Positions 26,499 through 35,144 of a stretch of 64,000 bases of DNA are shown here, in pieces (within the stretch, counting starts at the first letter, position 1; the number at the start of each line of letters is the position of its first letter). This DNA is from Cuniculiplasma sp052315315 (GTDB taxonomy: Archaea > Thermoplasmatota > Thermoplasmata > Thermoplasmatales > Thermoplasmataceae). The stretch is taken from the NCBI GenBank assembly GCA_052315315.1, contig JBLSDE010000001.1:1-64000 (forward strand), written 5' to 3'. The notes under the pieces were generated by a model, which ran no database searches, was not told the origin of the DNA, and saw nothing but the letters and a program-made list of their open reading frames with translations. The position numbers were made by a program, and so were the translations under genes.

Positions 26499-27680
26499 AT
26501 GGACAACGTAAAAGTTGTTACAATCTCTTCAATTTTTCGGTCTCTTTCATATTCCACTATTTGGATTTTTAGTTCTATTTATGTTACACTCATTTTAGGT
26601 ATGCCTATATTTTTTGCTTCTCTCATATTTTTTGTTGGAGGTGTGATATCTTCCATAAGTCAGATAGTTGGAGGAAAAGCTGGGGACAGGTTTGGATACA
26701 GGAAAACCTTCATTGCATCAATGACTCTGAGTGCATTTATGATGCTGATGCTTTCCCTCCTGAAATCAATAAGCGGAACTTTCGAAAGTTACTCCATATT
26801 TTTTGTTGTTCTGATGGGATTGAACTCTTTCCAGTCCCCATCGTCAAATGCTTTGGTTTCAAATGACAGCAGTGTAAAATTGAAAGGTTTTTCTATAATC
26901 AGGATAGGGAATAACCTTGGCTGGGGTCTGGGGCCTGCAATTGGTGGTTACATTATCAATACCACGGGTTTTGGTTTTTTATTTATTTACTGCTTCTATA
27001 TGAGTTTAATATCTTTCCTCATATCCTTTTTTGTAAACCAGGTAAAGGTAACCGAAGAAAGAAAATTAAATTTTAAAACGAGTAATTTTTCCTTAATTTT
27101 ACTTTCGATAGCGGCTTTGTTACTTTTTATGGTTCAGGCGCAGGAAACCGTTACACTATCCATATTTTCTGACAGAATGCTGGATGGGAACTTCACTAAC
27201 ATAGGTTTAATTTACATGACAAATGGAATCTTTGTGATATTACTCCAGCCTTTAATGTACAAGGTTTCAATCAAAATAGGATCCTACTTTTCGCTTTTGA
27301 TAGGATCATTCATTTACACTTCTGGGTACCTATCTTACGGTTTGGACAGCAATTTTCTTGGACTTATTCTATCTACAATTCTTCTAACATTTGGTGAAGA
27401 TCTTTCATTTCCAGCTGGATACGCCATTGTGGCTGAAATATCAAGAAAGGATAGAATTGGAACCAACATGGGTATCTATAATGCCTTCATGTCCATGGGA
27501 AGGGCATTTGGACCTCTTCTTGGAGGATATGCACTGAGTAATTTTTCATCATCTATTATGATATGGATATTGGCAACATTGCCGGGCTTCATTTCTTGTA
27601 TCCTTCTAATAATATCATTAGGCACGATTGAAAAGTACAGGAAAAAATTCAATGAAGACATTAATGTGGTAAAAACATAA
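26499..27680 (+). CDS. MFS transporter
   Basis: 393 aa with 12 helices and the conserved loop GGKAGDRFGYRKT between helices 2 and 3. Its sequence pattern (SPSSNALVSNDSS, GWGLGPAIGGYI) resembles the MFS protein encoded at 17.8 kb, suggesting paralogues. Substrate unknown. Starts with ATG; a TATA-like TATATACTTTTTATG lies just upstream. Confidence 0.83.
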   Translation: MDNVKVVTISSIFRSLSYSTIWIFSSIYVTLILGMPIFFASLIFFVGGVISSISQIVGGKAGDRFGYRKTFIASMTLSAFMMLMLSLLKSISGTFESYSIFFVVLMGLNSFQSPSSNALVSNDSSVKLKGFSIIRIGNNLGWGLGPAIGGYIINTTGFGFLFIYCFYMSLISFLISFFVNQVKVTEERKLNFKTSNFSLILLSIAALLLFMVQAQETVTLSIFSDRMLDGNFTNIGLIYMTNGIFVILLQPLMYKVSIKIGSYFSLLIGSFIYTSGYLSYGLDSNFLGLILSTILLTFGEDLSFPAGYAIVAEISRKDRIGTNMGIYNAFMSMGRAFGPLLGGYALSNFSSSIMIWILATLPGFISCILLIISLGTIEKYRKKFNEDINVVKT

Positions 27681-27791
27681 AATAGCAATTGGAATTAGAT
27701 ATAATAAAGGTCTCGCAAAAAACAACTATCCGCAACAATTTAAAAAAATTTAAAAAAGCCATCAAACATTATTTGTTAGGCGATGAATATA

Positions 27792-27881
27792 TGCCGGGAT
27801 CGGGGATCGAACCCGAGACCTCCGGATTTCTCAGAAATTAATCTTATGAGTCCGGCGCTCCACCTACTAAGCCACCCCGGC
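27792..27881 (-). tRNA. tRNA-Met (CAT anticodon, elongator type) with 17-nt intron
   Basis: The acceptor stem GCCGGGG/TCCCGGC, D-arm, anticodon stem CCGGA/TCCGG, T-arm TCGGG/CCCGA with loop TTCGATC, and A73 are all present. The anticodon loop reads CTCATA-intron-A, giving CAT. The intron (27828-27844) lies at the canonical 37/38 position. CTCA/TGAG pairs and 3-nt bulges (TAA, AAA) form a bulge-helix-bulge for the splicing endonuclease. CCA is not encoded. Acceptor sequence fits elongator Met rather than Ile2. The 5' end is 10 bp from the eS1 stop codon, so co-transcription is likely. Confidence 0.95.
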
Positions 27882-27891
27882 CCAAAAAATA

Positions 27892-28536
27892 TTATTCTTG
27901 TACTGGCTCTTCTTCTTTAGCCTCTTCTGGAACAGAGAAGTTGTATTTTTCACCAGTATCAACCAGTTCAGACTTCCTGAATTCGAGTTTCTTCAATGGG
28001 TAAATTTCCTTGACGCCCGTAAGTATCTCATTTATGGATTCATCGGCCATCACATATCTGGCAAACTCGAAATAATCCATATTCTTTGTCCTTTCTTTAA
28101 CTATATTTATTATGGCGTTTCTTAATTCTACCCTCTTGGCTGATGTAAGTTTACCATCTATAATGGCAACTATTTTCAAGGTAAATGTATAATTGTCCGT
28201 GGTTTTAACATCCAAAACGATATCAATTTTTTCCTTTCTTCTTCTTACCATTCTTCGAATATAATCGTCGTTTACTGTGTGACCTATGAATAATGTACTA
28301 CATTTCATGCCGGTGCATTCAACGACTTTGAAATTTATTTTAGCATTAGATCTCTTGAAGTTTCCAGTAAAATCAGAAATCGGAATCTCTATGGTCCTAC
28401 CCTTAATTTCTTCACCGCTGTTGCCTGGAGTCATACCTATTTCCTTACCACCAAGTTGATTCGGTGCCATTATGGTAAACCACTTTTTCTCTTTCCACTT
28501 ATCTTTTATTCTTTTTTGACCTCGTTCACCAGCCAT
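27892..28536 (-). CDS. rps3ae: Small ribosomal subunit protein eS1 (S3Ae)
   Basis: 214 aa. Family segments include KDKWKEKKWFTIMAPNQLGG, GRTIEIPISDFTG, KCSTLFIGHTVNDDYIRRMVRRRKEKID and FEFARYVMADESINEI, with an acidic C-terminal tail (EEAKEEEPVQE). It binds near the mRNA exit on the 30S subunit. tRNA-Met follows 10 bp downstream on the same strand. Confidence 0.96.
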   Translation of the reverse strand: MAGERGQKRIKDKWKEKKWFTIMAPNQLGGKEIGMTPGNSGEEIKGRTIEIPISDFTGNFKRSNAKINFKVVECTGMKCSTLFIGHTVNDDYIRRMVRRRKEKIDIVLDVKTTDNYTFTLKIVAIIDGKLTSAKRVELRNAIINIVKERTKNMDYFEFARYVMADESINEILTGVKEIYPLKKLEFRKSELVDTGEKYNFSVPEEAKEEEPVQE

Positions 28537-29033
28537 TTAATCCCTCTGAGTGTAAATTAGCAATCTAACCCTTATAAAAACTCTGGAATTAAATGTTTCG
28601 CTTAGCGAATTTAAAAGTTTGTGTGTCTGTGTCCTCTTATTTTTTTATAGCAATAGAAGGGTAATTACAAAAAAGCCTTGCTAAGTTTGCTGTATAAATC
28701 CTTAATTTTTTACAACTGGAAAAGTTATGGATATAGGGAATATAATACACTACAATTTTTGTCAAAACGCCTATATATAATTTTTCTGGCGACACAAATT
28801 ATTCTCATGAAAATCTTTAATATCCTTTATTAAACTATTAAACGCAAGGAAAAGTTAAATATGGAAAATCCGTTATTGTGTATCATGCATAATAGTTGAT
28901 TTAAATCAGCAAAATTAAAGATACAAATAAAAATGTTAATGTTTGGATTTAAAACAATATAATACAACTAAAAGTGGTATGAAATTAAAAAATGAATAAT
29001 AGAGTAATAAAAACCAAAATGTGGTGATATAAC
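28537..29033. other. AT-rich intergenic region upstream of the sugar ABC operon
   Basis: 497 bp without a recognisable gene. It contains the eS1 promoter (minus strand, near 28550-28580), a small palindrome TTCGC-TTA-GCGAA at 28597-28609, and presumably the ABC-operon promoter and sugar-responsive control sites. GGTGAT shortly before the TTG at 29034 is a good ribosome-binding site. Confidence 0.45.
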
Positions 29034-30956
29034 TTGATAAATCAAGATGCAAAAGATGAAAAGACGTTTCAGGGGATCCGCTTCGGGAGTAGATTTAAGA
29101 GAGAATTAACCTATTTCCTTTTTGCCTTACCTGCGCTTATTTATGTAGTAGGTCTTTCCATAATACCTGCAATTACGGTCGTTTACGATAGTTTTATTGG
29201 GAAATCTGGTTTTACTCTTCAAAATTACGAAGTTCTTCCTCAATACAGCCTCTATAGCGCTATTGAAAACACACTAATTGTCAGCTTAGGTGCACTTTTA
29301 ATTCAAATAACAATTGCGCTTGCTATCGCCATGGTCCTTGTGAAGCCACTAAAGGGAAAAAATATTTTTTCATCAATAATAATTATTCCACTAGGGATAT
29401 CAACCATTGTAAGTGCATATGTTTTTTCCATCATATTTCAAGCGGTCGGGGGCTACGCTAATTCTGCGCTTGTTGGTTTGGGGTTAAAACCTGTTGATTG
29501 GTTTGCAACAGACCTTTCTTCCCTTGGTGTTGTAATGTTTTCTGACTTTTGGAAAAATACTCCGCTGGTTGCATTAATTTTATACGGAGGGCTATCGTCT
29601 ATTTCTCCTAGCCTCTATGAAGCGGCAGCAGTTGACGGTGCCGGGGCATTTAGAAGATTTATTCATATAACATTACCGAATCTTGCACCAATCATTTCCA
29701 TCGCCCTACTGGTGAGAGGAGTGAGTGAGTTTAATATTTTTGCCCTTCCACTCGTTATAGTAGGATATCATCCACCGATCCTGAATACATTGATCTTTGA
29801 GAATTATTCATCAATAACTACAAGAAACATCTCTTATGCTGCTGCTACCATCCTTTTAGCCATTATAATGGTATATTCAATTATAGTTGTAAGGCTTGGT
29901 GGGGCAAAAGATCAGATAAATCCAAATGCTGAATCAAAGAGAAGTGCAAAGCGGCTTCATTTATCGTGGCGTGAAAGATTTGGAAAACGTATGAAATTCA
30001 AGACGGGTGAAAGGAAAAATCAAAATACTTATTCTAAAAGGAAAATGAACCTTAAACCGAATCAAAATAGTATCTTTAACAAAATAAATGCTGCATTTGC
30101 AAACACAAAAGTAAAAACTGGGCTCACTTATCTTGCAGTGATAATTATCGCATTGATATTCCTGTATCCTCTGTGGATACTTATTATATATGTGTTTCAA
30201 CCGTCATATCTTACATATGGATCTGTATATCCCGCACAAATACCTTTGGGTTTTACCTTAAGGCATCTTATTGACGCTTTCACAAAGGTCGATCTAGTAG
30301 GACCCTTGATAAGAAGCTTAGAGGCTGCATTTCTCGTAGGAGGAATAGCTCTATTGATTGGAATACCTGCTGGTTATGGGCTATCTAAGCTTACAGCTCG
30401 ATTTTCTAACAAAATAATCATCTTTCTATTTATAATAAACATGATGCCGGGACTTGTTGTTGCTATTCCTATTTCGTCCTACTTTTTCGAAATACAACGC
30501 TTTTTCAGTACCTATCATTTACAAATTGCTCTTGACAATTCGGTTTTTGGAGTCGCATTAGCACAGGAACTGGTTGTACTCCCACTAACCACCTTTATCA
30601 CACTAAGTGCCTTTAGGAGTCTTCCAAGAGACCTCGAATTCCAGGCAAGGGTTGATGGAGCTAGTCTTGGAAGAACATTCACAAGAATTCTCATCCCACT
30701 ATCCCGTGTACCCATATTGGTAGCTTTTTTACTGGCCTGGATGACATCGTGGGATGAATTTACCTATGCAGTTATAATTGCCCCAATAGTTCCAACAAAA
30801 TCCACCTTTCCAGTTACCTTATATGATTATGTATCCAGAAATTTGCCTCAGTCTGCTACATTTGCATTAGTTGCGACAATTCCGGTCATAATTCTGGCGG
30901 TGATTCTTCAAAAGTACCTAAAGGGTCAGTATTTATCAGGAGGTCTTGTAGGATGA
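29034..30956 (+). CDS. Single-chain fused MalF-MalG-type sugar ABC permease
   Basis: 640 aa with two permease units of about six helices joined by a basic, Asn/Lys-rich linker (about residues 305-350). Each half carries an EAA loop that docks the ATPase: YEAAAVDGAGAFRRF...LPNL in the first and LEFQARVDGASLGRTF...IPLSRV in the second. Sugar ABC systems normally encode these halves as two proteins. The start is TTG preceded by GGTGAT. ATGA couples the 3' end to the ATPase gene. The likely substrate is an oligosaccharide, given the adjacent debranching-type hydrolase. Confidence 0.9.
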   Translation: MINQDAKDEKTFQGIRFGSRFKRELTYFLFALPALIYVVGLSIIPAITVVYDSFIGKSGFTLQNYEVLPQYSLYSAIENTLIVSLGALLIQITIALAIAMVLVKPLKGKNIFSSIIIIPLGISTIVSAYVFSIIFQAVGGYANSALVGLGLKPVDWFATDLSSLGVVMFSDFWKNTPLVALILYGGLSSISPSLYEAAAVDGAGAFRRFIHITLPNLAPIISIALLVRGVSEFNIFALPLVIVGYHPPILNTLIFENYSSITTRNISYAAATILLAIIMVYSIIVVRLGGAKDQINPNAESKRSAKRLHLSWRERFGKRMKFKTGERKNQNTYSKRKMNLKPNQNSIFNKINAAFANTKVKTGLTYLAVIIIALIFLYPLWILIIYVFQPSYLTYGSVYPAQIPLGFTLRHLIDAFTKVDLVGPLIRSLEAAFLVGGIALLIGIPAGYGLSKLTARFSNKIIIFLFIINMMPGLVVAIPISSYFFEIQRFFSTYHLQIALDNSVFGVALAQELVVLPLTTFITLSAFRSLPRDLEFQARVDGASLGRTFTRILIPLSRVPILVAFLLAWMTSWDEFTYAVIIAPIVPTKSTFPVTLYDYVSRNLPQSATFALVATIPVIILAVILQKYLKGQYLSGGLVG

Positions 30957-31969
30957 ACGTAAAAATGGAGTATAAAAATGTAAACAAATATTACGGAAAA
31001 AAGAGGGTTCTTAACGATTTTAATCTTGAAGTTTATGATGGAGAATTTCTGGTAATCTTAGGCCCCTCAGGAATGGGAAAGAGCACGCTTCTTAGAACAA
31101 CTGTGGGAATTGAAGAGATGACTTCAGGGAAAATATTTCTGGATGGGGAGGATATAAGCAGAAAACCTCCAAATAAAAGGAACATAGCGATGGTATTTCA
31201 GAACTATGCCCTTTATCCAAATATGACCGTCTATAAAAATATAGAATTTCCACTTAAAATGGCTAAGGTCGATCAGAGAACAATTAGGGAGAAAATTGAA
31301 AGAATCGCAGAGACGCTCAAAATATCGGAAGTTCTCGAAAGAAACGTTAATTTACTCAGTGGTGGTCAAAAGCAGAGAGTTGCTCTTGCAAGAGCTCTGG
31401 TAAGAGATCCAAAGATATTTCTGCTTGACGAGCCTCTGAGCAATCTTGATGCTAGGGTTAGGTATACAGCCAGAGGTGAACTTAAGAAGATACAAAAGGA
31501 ACTTGGCCATACATTTGTTTATGTGACTCACGATCAGACAGAGGCTGCAACATTATCGGACAGAGTTGCAGTCTTGAGAAACGGACAAATAGAGCAGATC
31601 GGAAGCTTTGACGAAATACTGAATGAACCAAAAACAAAGTGGGTTGGGGATTTCGTTGGCGAATACCCGATGAATTTCATAGATGGAGCTATTTTGGGCT
31701 TGAAAGATAAAATCATCGGTTTCCGCTCTCACTGGGTCACAAAGGGTGACCAGATTAAGGCACACGTTGATTGGTGCAACCACGAAGAAGACAGATACAT
31801 AGTGAGATGTTTTTTGGACTCAGATATTAACAATGATGACGAGAAAAGGGCAGCAGTTGTTATTAAAACTGAAAGACCTTATGAATATAATGACACCGTA
31901 TCTTTTTCGCTTGTAAGGTATAATGTATATGATATGGACGGAAAACTTATAGGAAAAAACAATGAGTGA
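30953..31969 (+). CDS. Sugar ABC transporter ATPase (MalK/CUT1 type)
   Basis: 338 aa. Walker A GPSGMGKST (residues 37-45), signature LSGGQKQR (about 134-141), Walker B IFLLDEPLSNLD and the H-loop YVTHDQTEAAT are intact. The C-terminal about 100 residues form the regulatory OB-type domain of MalK-like ATPases (EQIGSFDEILNEPKTKWVGDFVGEYPMNF). The start overlaps the permease stop (ATGA), and the stop overlaps the next gene by 8 nt, so the three are one translational unit. Confidence 0.95.
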   Translation: MNVKMEYKNVNKYYGKKRVLNDFNLEVYDGEFLVILGPSGMGKSTLLRTTVGIEEMTSGKIFLDGEDISRKPPNKRNIAMVFQNYALYPNMTVYKNIEFPLKMAKVDQRTIREKIERIAETLKISEVLERNVNLLSGGQKQRVALARALVRDPKIFLLDEPLSNLDARVRYTARGELKKIQKELGHTFVYVTHDQTEAATLSDRVAVLRNGQIEQIGSFDEILNEPKTKWVGDFVGEYPMNFIDGAILGLKDKIIGFRSHWVTKGDQIKAHVDWCNHEEDRYIVRCFLDSDINNDDEKRAAVVIKTERPYEYNDTVSFSLVRYNVYDMDGKLIGKNNE

Positions 31970-33134
31970 AAAAGTGAGGAATTTTGTCAGTATAGGAAAT
32001 GACATAGAACAGTTGAAATCAGAAGGTGGATGGCTTTATGCTGGTCTGCCAAAATTTAAATCACTCTTCGGGAGAGATTCCATAATATCGTCCCTCCAGC
32101 TTTTGGACTATGATGAAAATATAGGGTTAAGTACCTTAAAGGCTCTGTCTGAAACGCAGGGGGAAAATGTAATAAATGCAACATATGAAGAGCCTGGCAA
32201 AATAATTCATGAAATCCATGAGGATACTGAAAATATAAAGACAAGGATGAGGGAAGTTCAGTGGCTAAAATATGGTAAAAATTATTTTTCAGTTGACAGT
32301 ACCCCTCTATATATAATTCTTCTTTCAGAACTTATGAGCAGAAGAAAATCCCTCGAGGGGATGTATAAGAACAATCTGATAAGAGCTATGAAATGGATTC
32401 TTGATTATGGGATAATAGATACATATCTATCTTATAATAAACCGATCGAGGGCAGTGGTCCTCTATCAATGAGCTGGAGGGATGGAATTGGAGAGGTATT
32501 AAACCAGGTCGTGTCCCCGGTATCAGTTATTGGAGTTCAATCTTACGTCTACAATTCCTTGAACCTTGGTCTAAAATTTTTGGAAAAATATAATCTTGAA
32601 TATGAACTGAGAGAAAGAACAAAAATGGTTCTTTCCAGACTCAGAGAAAGGACATTTTTGGATTTCACAACGGATGATGGGGTATATCCCGGTATAGCTA
32701 TTGGAGGAGATGGGGTTTTAACTAATTGCATCACAAGTGAGCCTGGCCATCTGATTTTTTCTGGCATACTTAAACGAGAGGAGGAAAGAGTCATCATCGA
32801 AAGACTGTTTGCAGAAGATATCCTAACCTCTTACGGTATAAGAACGATGTCCACAAAAGATTCTCACTTTGATGCAAAGGCATACCAGAGAGGGTCGGTA
32901 TGGCCTAATGACAATTGGATTATAGCTTACGGTCTTAAGAATAGAGGCTATTCAAAGGAATTTAGTGAAATAAGAAACAGAATGGTTGAATGCGCTGAAT
33001 TTCTAAATGGCCTGCCAGAGTTTATTGGGGTTACTAAAGATGATAAGATAATTGATGGAAAATCCATGAGAATAAATCCTTGTTTTCCTCAAGCTTGGTC
33101 GGCAGGGGCCGAATATTATTTTTTAAGGCATTAA
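31962..33134 (+). CDS. Glycogen-debranching/GH15-like (alpha/alpha)6 glycoside hydrolase
   Basis: 390 aa. AGLPKFKSLFGRDSIISSLQLL (residues 27-48) and YQRGSVWPNDNWIIAYGLKNRG are hallmarks of amylo-alpha-1,6-glucosidase and related (alpha/alpha)6-barrel hydrolases. No signal peptide is present, so it acts in the cytosol on the imported sugar. The N-terminal beta-sandwich of full debranching enzymes is missing. The start lies within the ATPase gene (ATGAGTGA, 8-nt overlap). Mannosylglycerate or trehalose hydrolases share this fold, so the bond specificity is open. Confidence 0.78.
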   Translation: MSEKVRNFVSIGNDIEQLKSEGGWLYAGLPKFKSLFGRDSIISSLQLLDYDENIGLSTLKALSETQGENVINATYEEPGKIIHEIHEDTENIKTRMREVQWLKYGKNYFSVDSTPLYIILLSELMSRRKSLEGMYKNNLIRAMKWILDYGIIDTYLSYNKPIEGSGPLSMSWRDGIGEVLNQVVSPVSVIGVQSYVYNSLNLGLKFLEKYNLEYELRERTKMVLSRLRERTFLDFTTDDGVYPGIAIGGDGVLTNCITSEPGHLIFSGILKREEERVIIERLFAEDILTSYGIRTMSTKDSHFDAKAYQRGSVWPNDNWIIAYGLKNRGYSKEFSEIRNRMVECAEFLNGLPEFIGVTKDDKIIDGKSMRINPCFPQAWSAGAEYYFLRH

Positions 33135-33261
33135 ATGAAAGTCAAGATATTCGATCTGCAATCACACTGATATGAAAGAAAACTAAAATGTTAGATTCTA
33201 AAGAGTGGAAAAAGAATTTATTATTGGAAATTTAATGTTTCAAAATAAAAAATTTTGGTTT

Positions 33262-34683
33262 TTAGGATCCCTGCACTGGGGCGAAGTAGCCACTCTCATA
33301 TTCATTTGCAACACTTTGACTGTAGAACTGCACAAGATAACTGTACATTTCAGTATTGTAATGCGTCATTATGGACGGTATCTGAGTGTAACTTGTGACT
33401 GTTCCGCTTTCAATTATTTTTACCCAAGCCTTGTCCATTATTGTATTCCACTCGCCAATCCAGGACACAGGACTTCTTAGAAATACACCGCCTTGTATTG
33501 CTGCGAGGGAAGTGTTAGCAACAGTATCATTGTTAGAGTATAGTTTCATTCCCAACTTTGTAAGATTAACTGATCCAGGCCACTGATAGTACATCATTGA
33601 GTAAGTGTTTGAGGCCAGACCAGTATATGTTGCCCAGTAGGAAGTCTTATAGTCTGGTGAGAAGTAGGCGCTTAGATTATACAGATACTCCATGGCCTGT
33701 ATATCTCCAGTATCATTGAACATCATAGGATTTCCACCGAACTGAACCATCCATTGGTAGACTTCAGTAGGAGTGCTTGCCCCACCGTGACCCTGGAAGT
33801 TTATCATACCTCTACCATACTTTTGATCAAGTATCTTTGCATCTGTCATCAACTGTGTATATGTTGTTGGTACGTGCGATATACCTGCATTCTGAAGGGC
33901 TGTGTAGTCAACCCAAACAAGTGGGATGTTTACAAGCTGTGTTAGGAAATATACGCCTCCAAAAACGTGACTCTCGTAATTGTTCAAATTCGTTATTGTG
34001 CTTATGGTTCCCTCACCTGCAGTGATTGTTGTAGGATTTAAAGAGGCAAGATACCCATCATAGAAGAGGACGCCCACATCTAGGTTATCTATTGTCATAA
34101 CGACATTTGCGTGGGATCCACTTGTAACTAAAGAAGATACTTCTTCAACTATTGATGATGCTGTGATAAAACTAACCTGGACGTTTATGTTCTTGTATAG
34201 TGTCTCAAAGTGCGATATTACGCCGTCCACGTATGACTCATCTGCCGCACTCATGCTTGTGTAATAAGAGACTGTAACTGTTGCATTAGAAGGCTGATAG
34301 ATAAGGGGGACATTTGTACTTGGTGAACTTGTGTATGAACTCTGATCCACAGGTATAAAACCTGTTGCTTCTTCACAATTTTTCTGAACCAAGGGGTTCA
34401 TTAGGTAAGCCATCAACTGAGCTGAGGCAGCTGGGGCAGATCCACCCTTCATCTCTGCAATAACGCATCCTCCCAAAAGATGCTCAGAATTAGCCGGTCC
34501 ACTGACTCCTGTATAGACATAAAGCTGCTGGCTAGATGTTGATGTTGAAGGTTTGACCAAATTGTTGTAGTCAAGACCTACAAATGTACCAACAAGAACC
34601 ACTACTATTACGATAGCAATTATGCCTATCAATAAATTCTTTTTCTTTCCTTTAGGTTCCACTGGTTGTTCCATTTCGATCAA
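33262..34683 (-). CDS. Sugar ABC solute-binding protein with re-ordered segments
   Basis: 473 aa. A basic start (KGKKK) and one helix (residues 16-36) anchor it to the membrane, followed by a Ser/Thr linker. Residues about 63-113 (GGCVIAEMKGGSAPA...MNPLVQKNCEEATGFIPVD) look like the block that normally lies near the C terminus of MalE-type proteins. The usual N-lobe start (VTVSYYTSMSAADESYVDGVISHFE) comes after it, near residue 130. The true C terminus carries RSPVSWIGEWNTIMDKAW. The gene is convergent with the permease operon 127 bp away. Many Asn-X-Ser/Thr sites suggest glycosylation. Confidence 0.85.
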   Translation of the reverse strand: MIEMEQPVEPKGKKKNLLIGIIAIVIVVVLVGTFVGLDYNNLVKPSTSTSSQQLYVYTGVSGPANSEHLLGGCVIAEMKGGSAPAASAQLMAYLMNPLVQKNCEEATGFIPVDQSSYTSSPSTNVPLIYQPSNATVTVSYYTSMSAADESYVDGVISHFETLYKNINVQVSFITASSIVEEVSSLVTSGSHANVVMTIDNLDVGVLFYDGYLASLNPTTITAGEGTISTITNLNNYESHVFGGVYFLTQLVNIPLVWVDYTALQNAGISHVPTTYTQLMTDAKILDQKYGRGMINFQGHGGASTPTEVYQWMVQFGGNPMMFNDTGDIQAMEYLYNLSAYFSPDYKTSYWATYTGLASNTYSMMYYQWPGSVNLTKLGMKLYSNNDTVANTSLAAIQGGVFLRSPVSWIGEWNTIMDKAWVKIIESGTVTSYTQIPSIMTHYNTEMYSYLVQFYSQSVANEYESGYFAPVQGS

Positions 34684-34999
34684 GTATCAATACTAAATCA
34701 TAATATTATAACTTTTTGATTACTTATAAATATTTGTTTATATTATAATACTTATTGTAGTAAAAAATAATCTATCAAATGTTATTTCCGTTTTATTAAC
34801 CCTTTAAAATATACCATTTTAATTAATGCCTAATAAAAATATTGAGAAAACAAAACTTTCTTCTTATTGACATAGTGAGTCAGAAAACAAATGAAAAATA
34901 ATTCAGAAAGGATTCTTCTTAAGAACAGTTATTCACATGGAGGTAGGCATAAACTACAGACATTTGAGAAATAACCTGAATAGACGATAAGAAGATTGA

Positions 35000-35016
35000 G
35001 TCTAATCCTATTAGAC
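35000..35016. promoter_or_regulatory. Inverted repeat upstream of EF-1A promoter
   Basis: GTCTAAT-CCT-ATTAGAC is a perfect 7-bp inverted repeat with a 3-nt centre, about 20 bp ahead of a candidate TATA box. It may be an operator for the translation-factor operon. Confidence 0.3.
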
Positions 35017-35133
35017 CACGAAAGCCTTTACTTTTTAAATAGTTAAATTGGAAAACCTCTTATAACCAATACAAATTACCTACCAAAGACTTTAATAAAT
35101 TAAAACCTTTAACGGTTTGAATTAATAGTCGAA

Positions 35134-35140
35134 AAGGTGA
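35134..35140 (+). promoter_or_regulatory. Ribosome-binding site of EF-1A
   Basis: AAGGTGA four bases before the ATG at 35145 matches the archaeal anti-Shine-Dalgarno sequence, indicating a leadered mRNA for this highly expressed gene. Confidence 0.6.
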
Positions 35141-35144
35141 AAAA

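Larger units (their letters stand above)
34684..35144. other. Divergent promoter region between binding protein and EF-1A
   Basis: 461 bp, AT-rich, no recognisable gene or RNA. It must hold the minus-strand promoter of the binding protein and the plus-strand promoter of the EF-1A operon. Candidate EF-1A TATA boxes are TTTTTAAATAG (about 35033-35043) and CTTTAATAAAT (about 35089-35099). Confidence 0.45.

Noticed and set aside
27792..27881. tRNA considered as tRNA-Ile2 (CAT)
   Set aside because: The acceptor stem GCCGGGG and A73 fit archaeal elongator tRNA-Met better than the GGGCCCG-type acceptor of tRNA-Ile2; anticodon modification cannot be seen.
28597..28609. TTCGC-TTA-GCGAA palindrome
   Set aside because: Only 5-bp arms, isolated, and not positioned at a promoter element; listed in the intergenic entry only.
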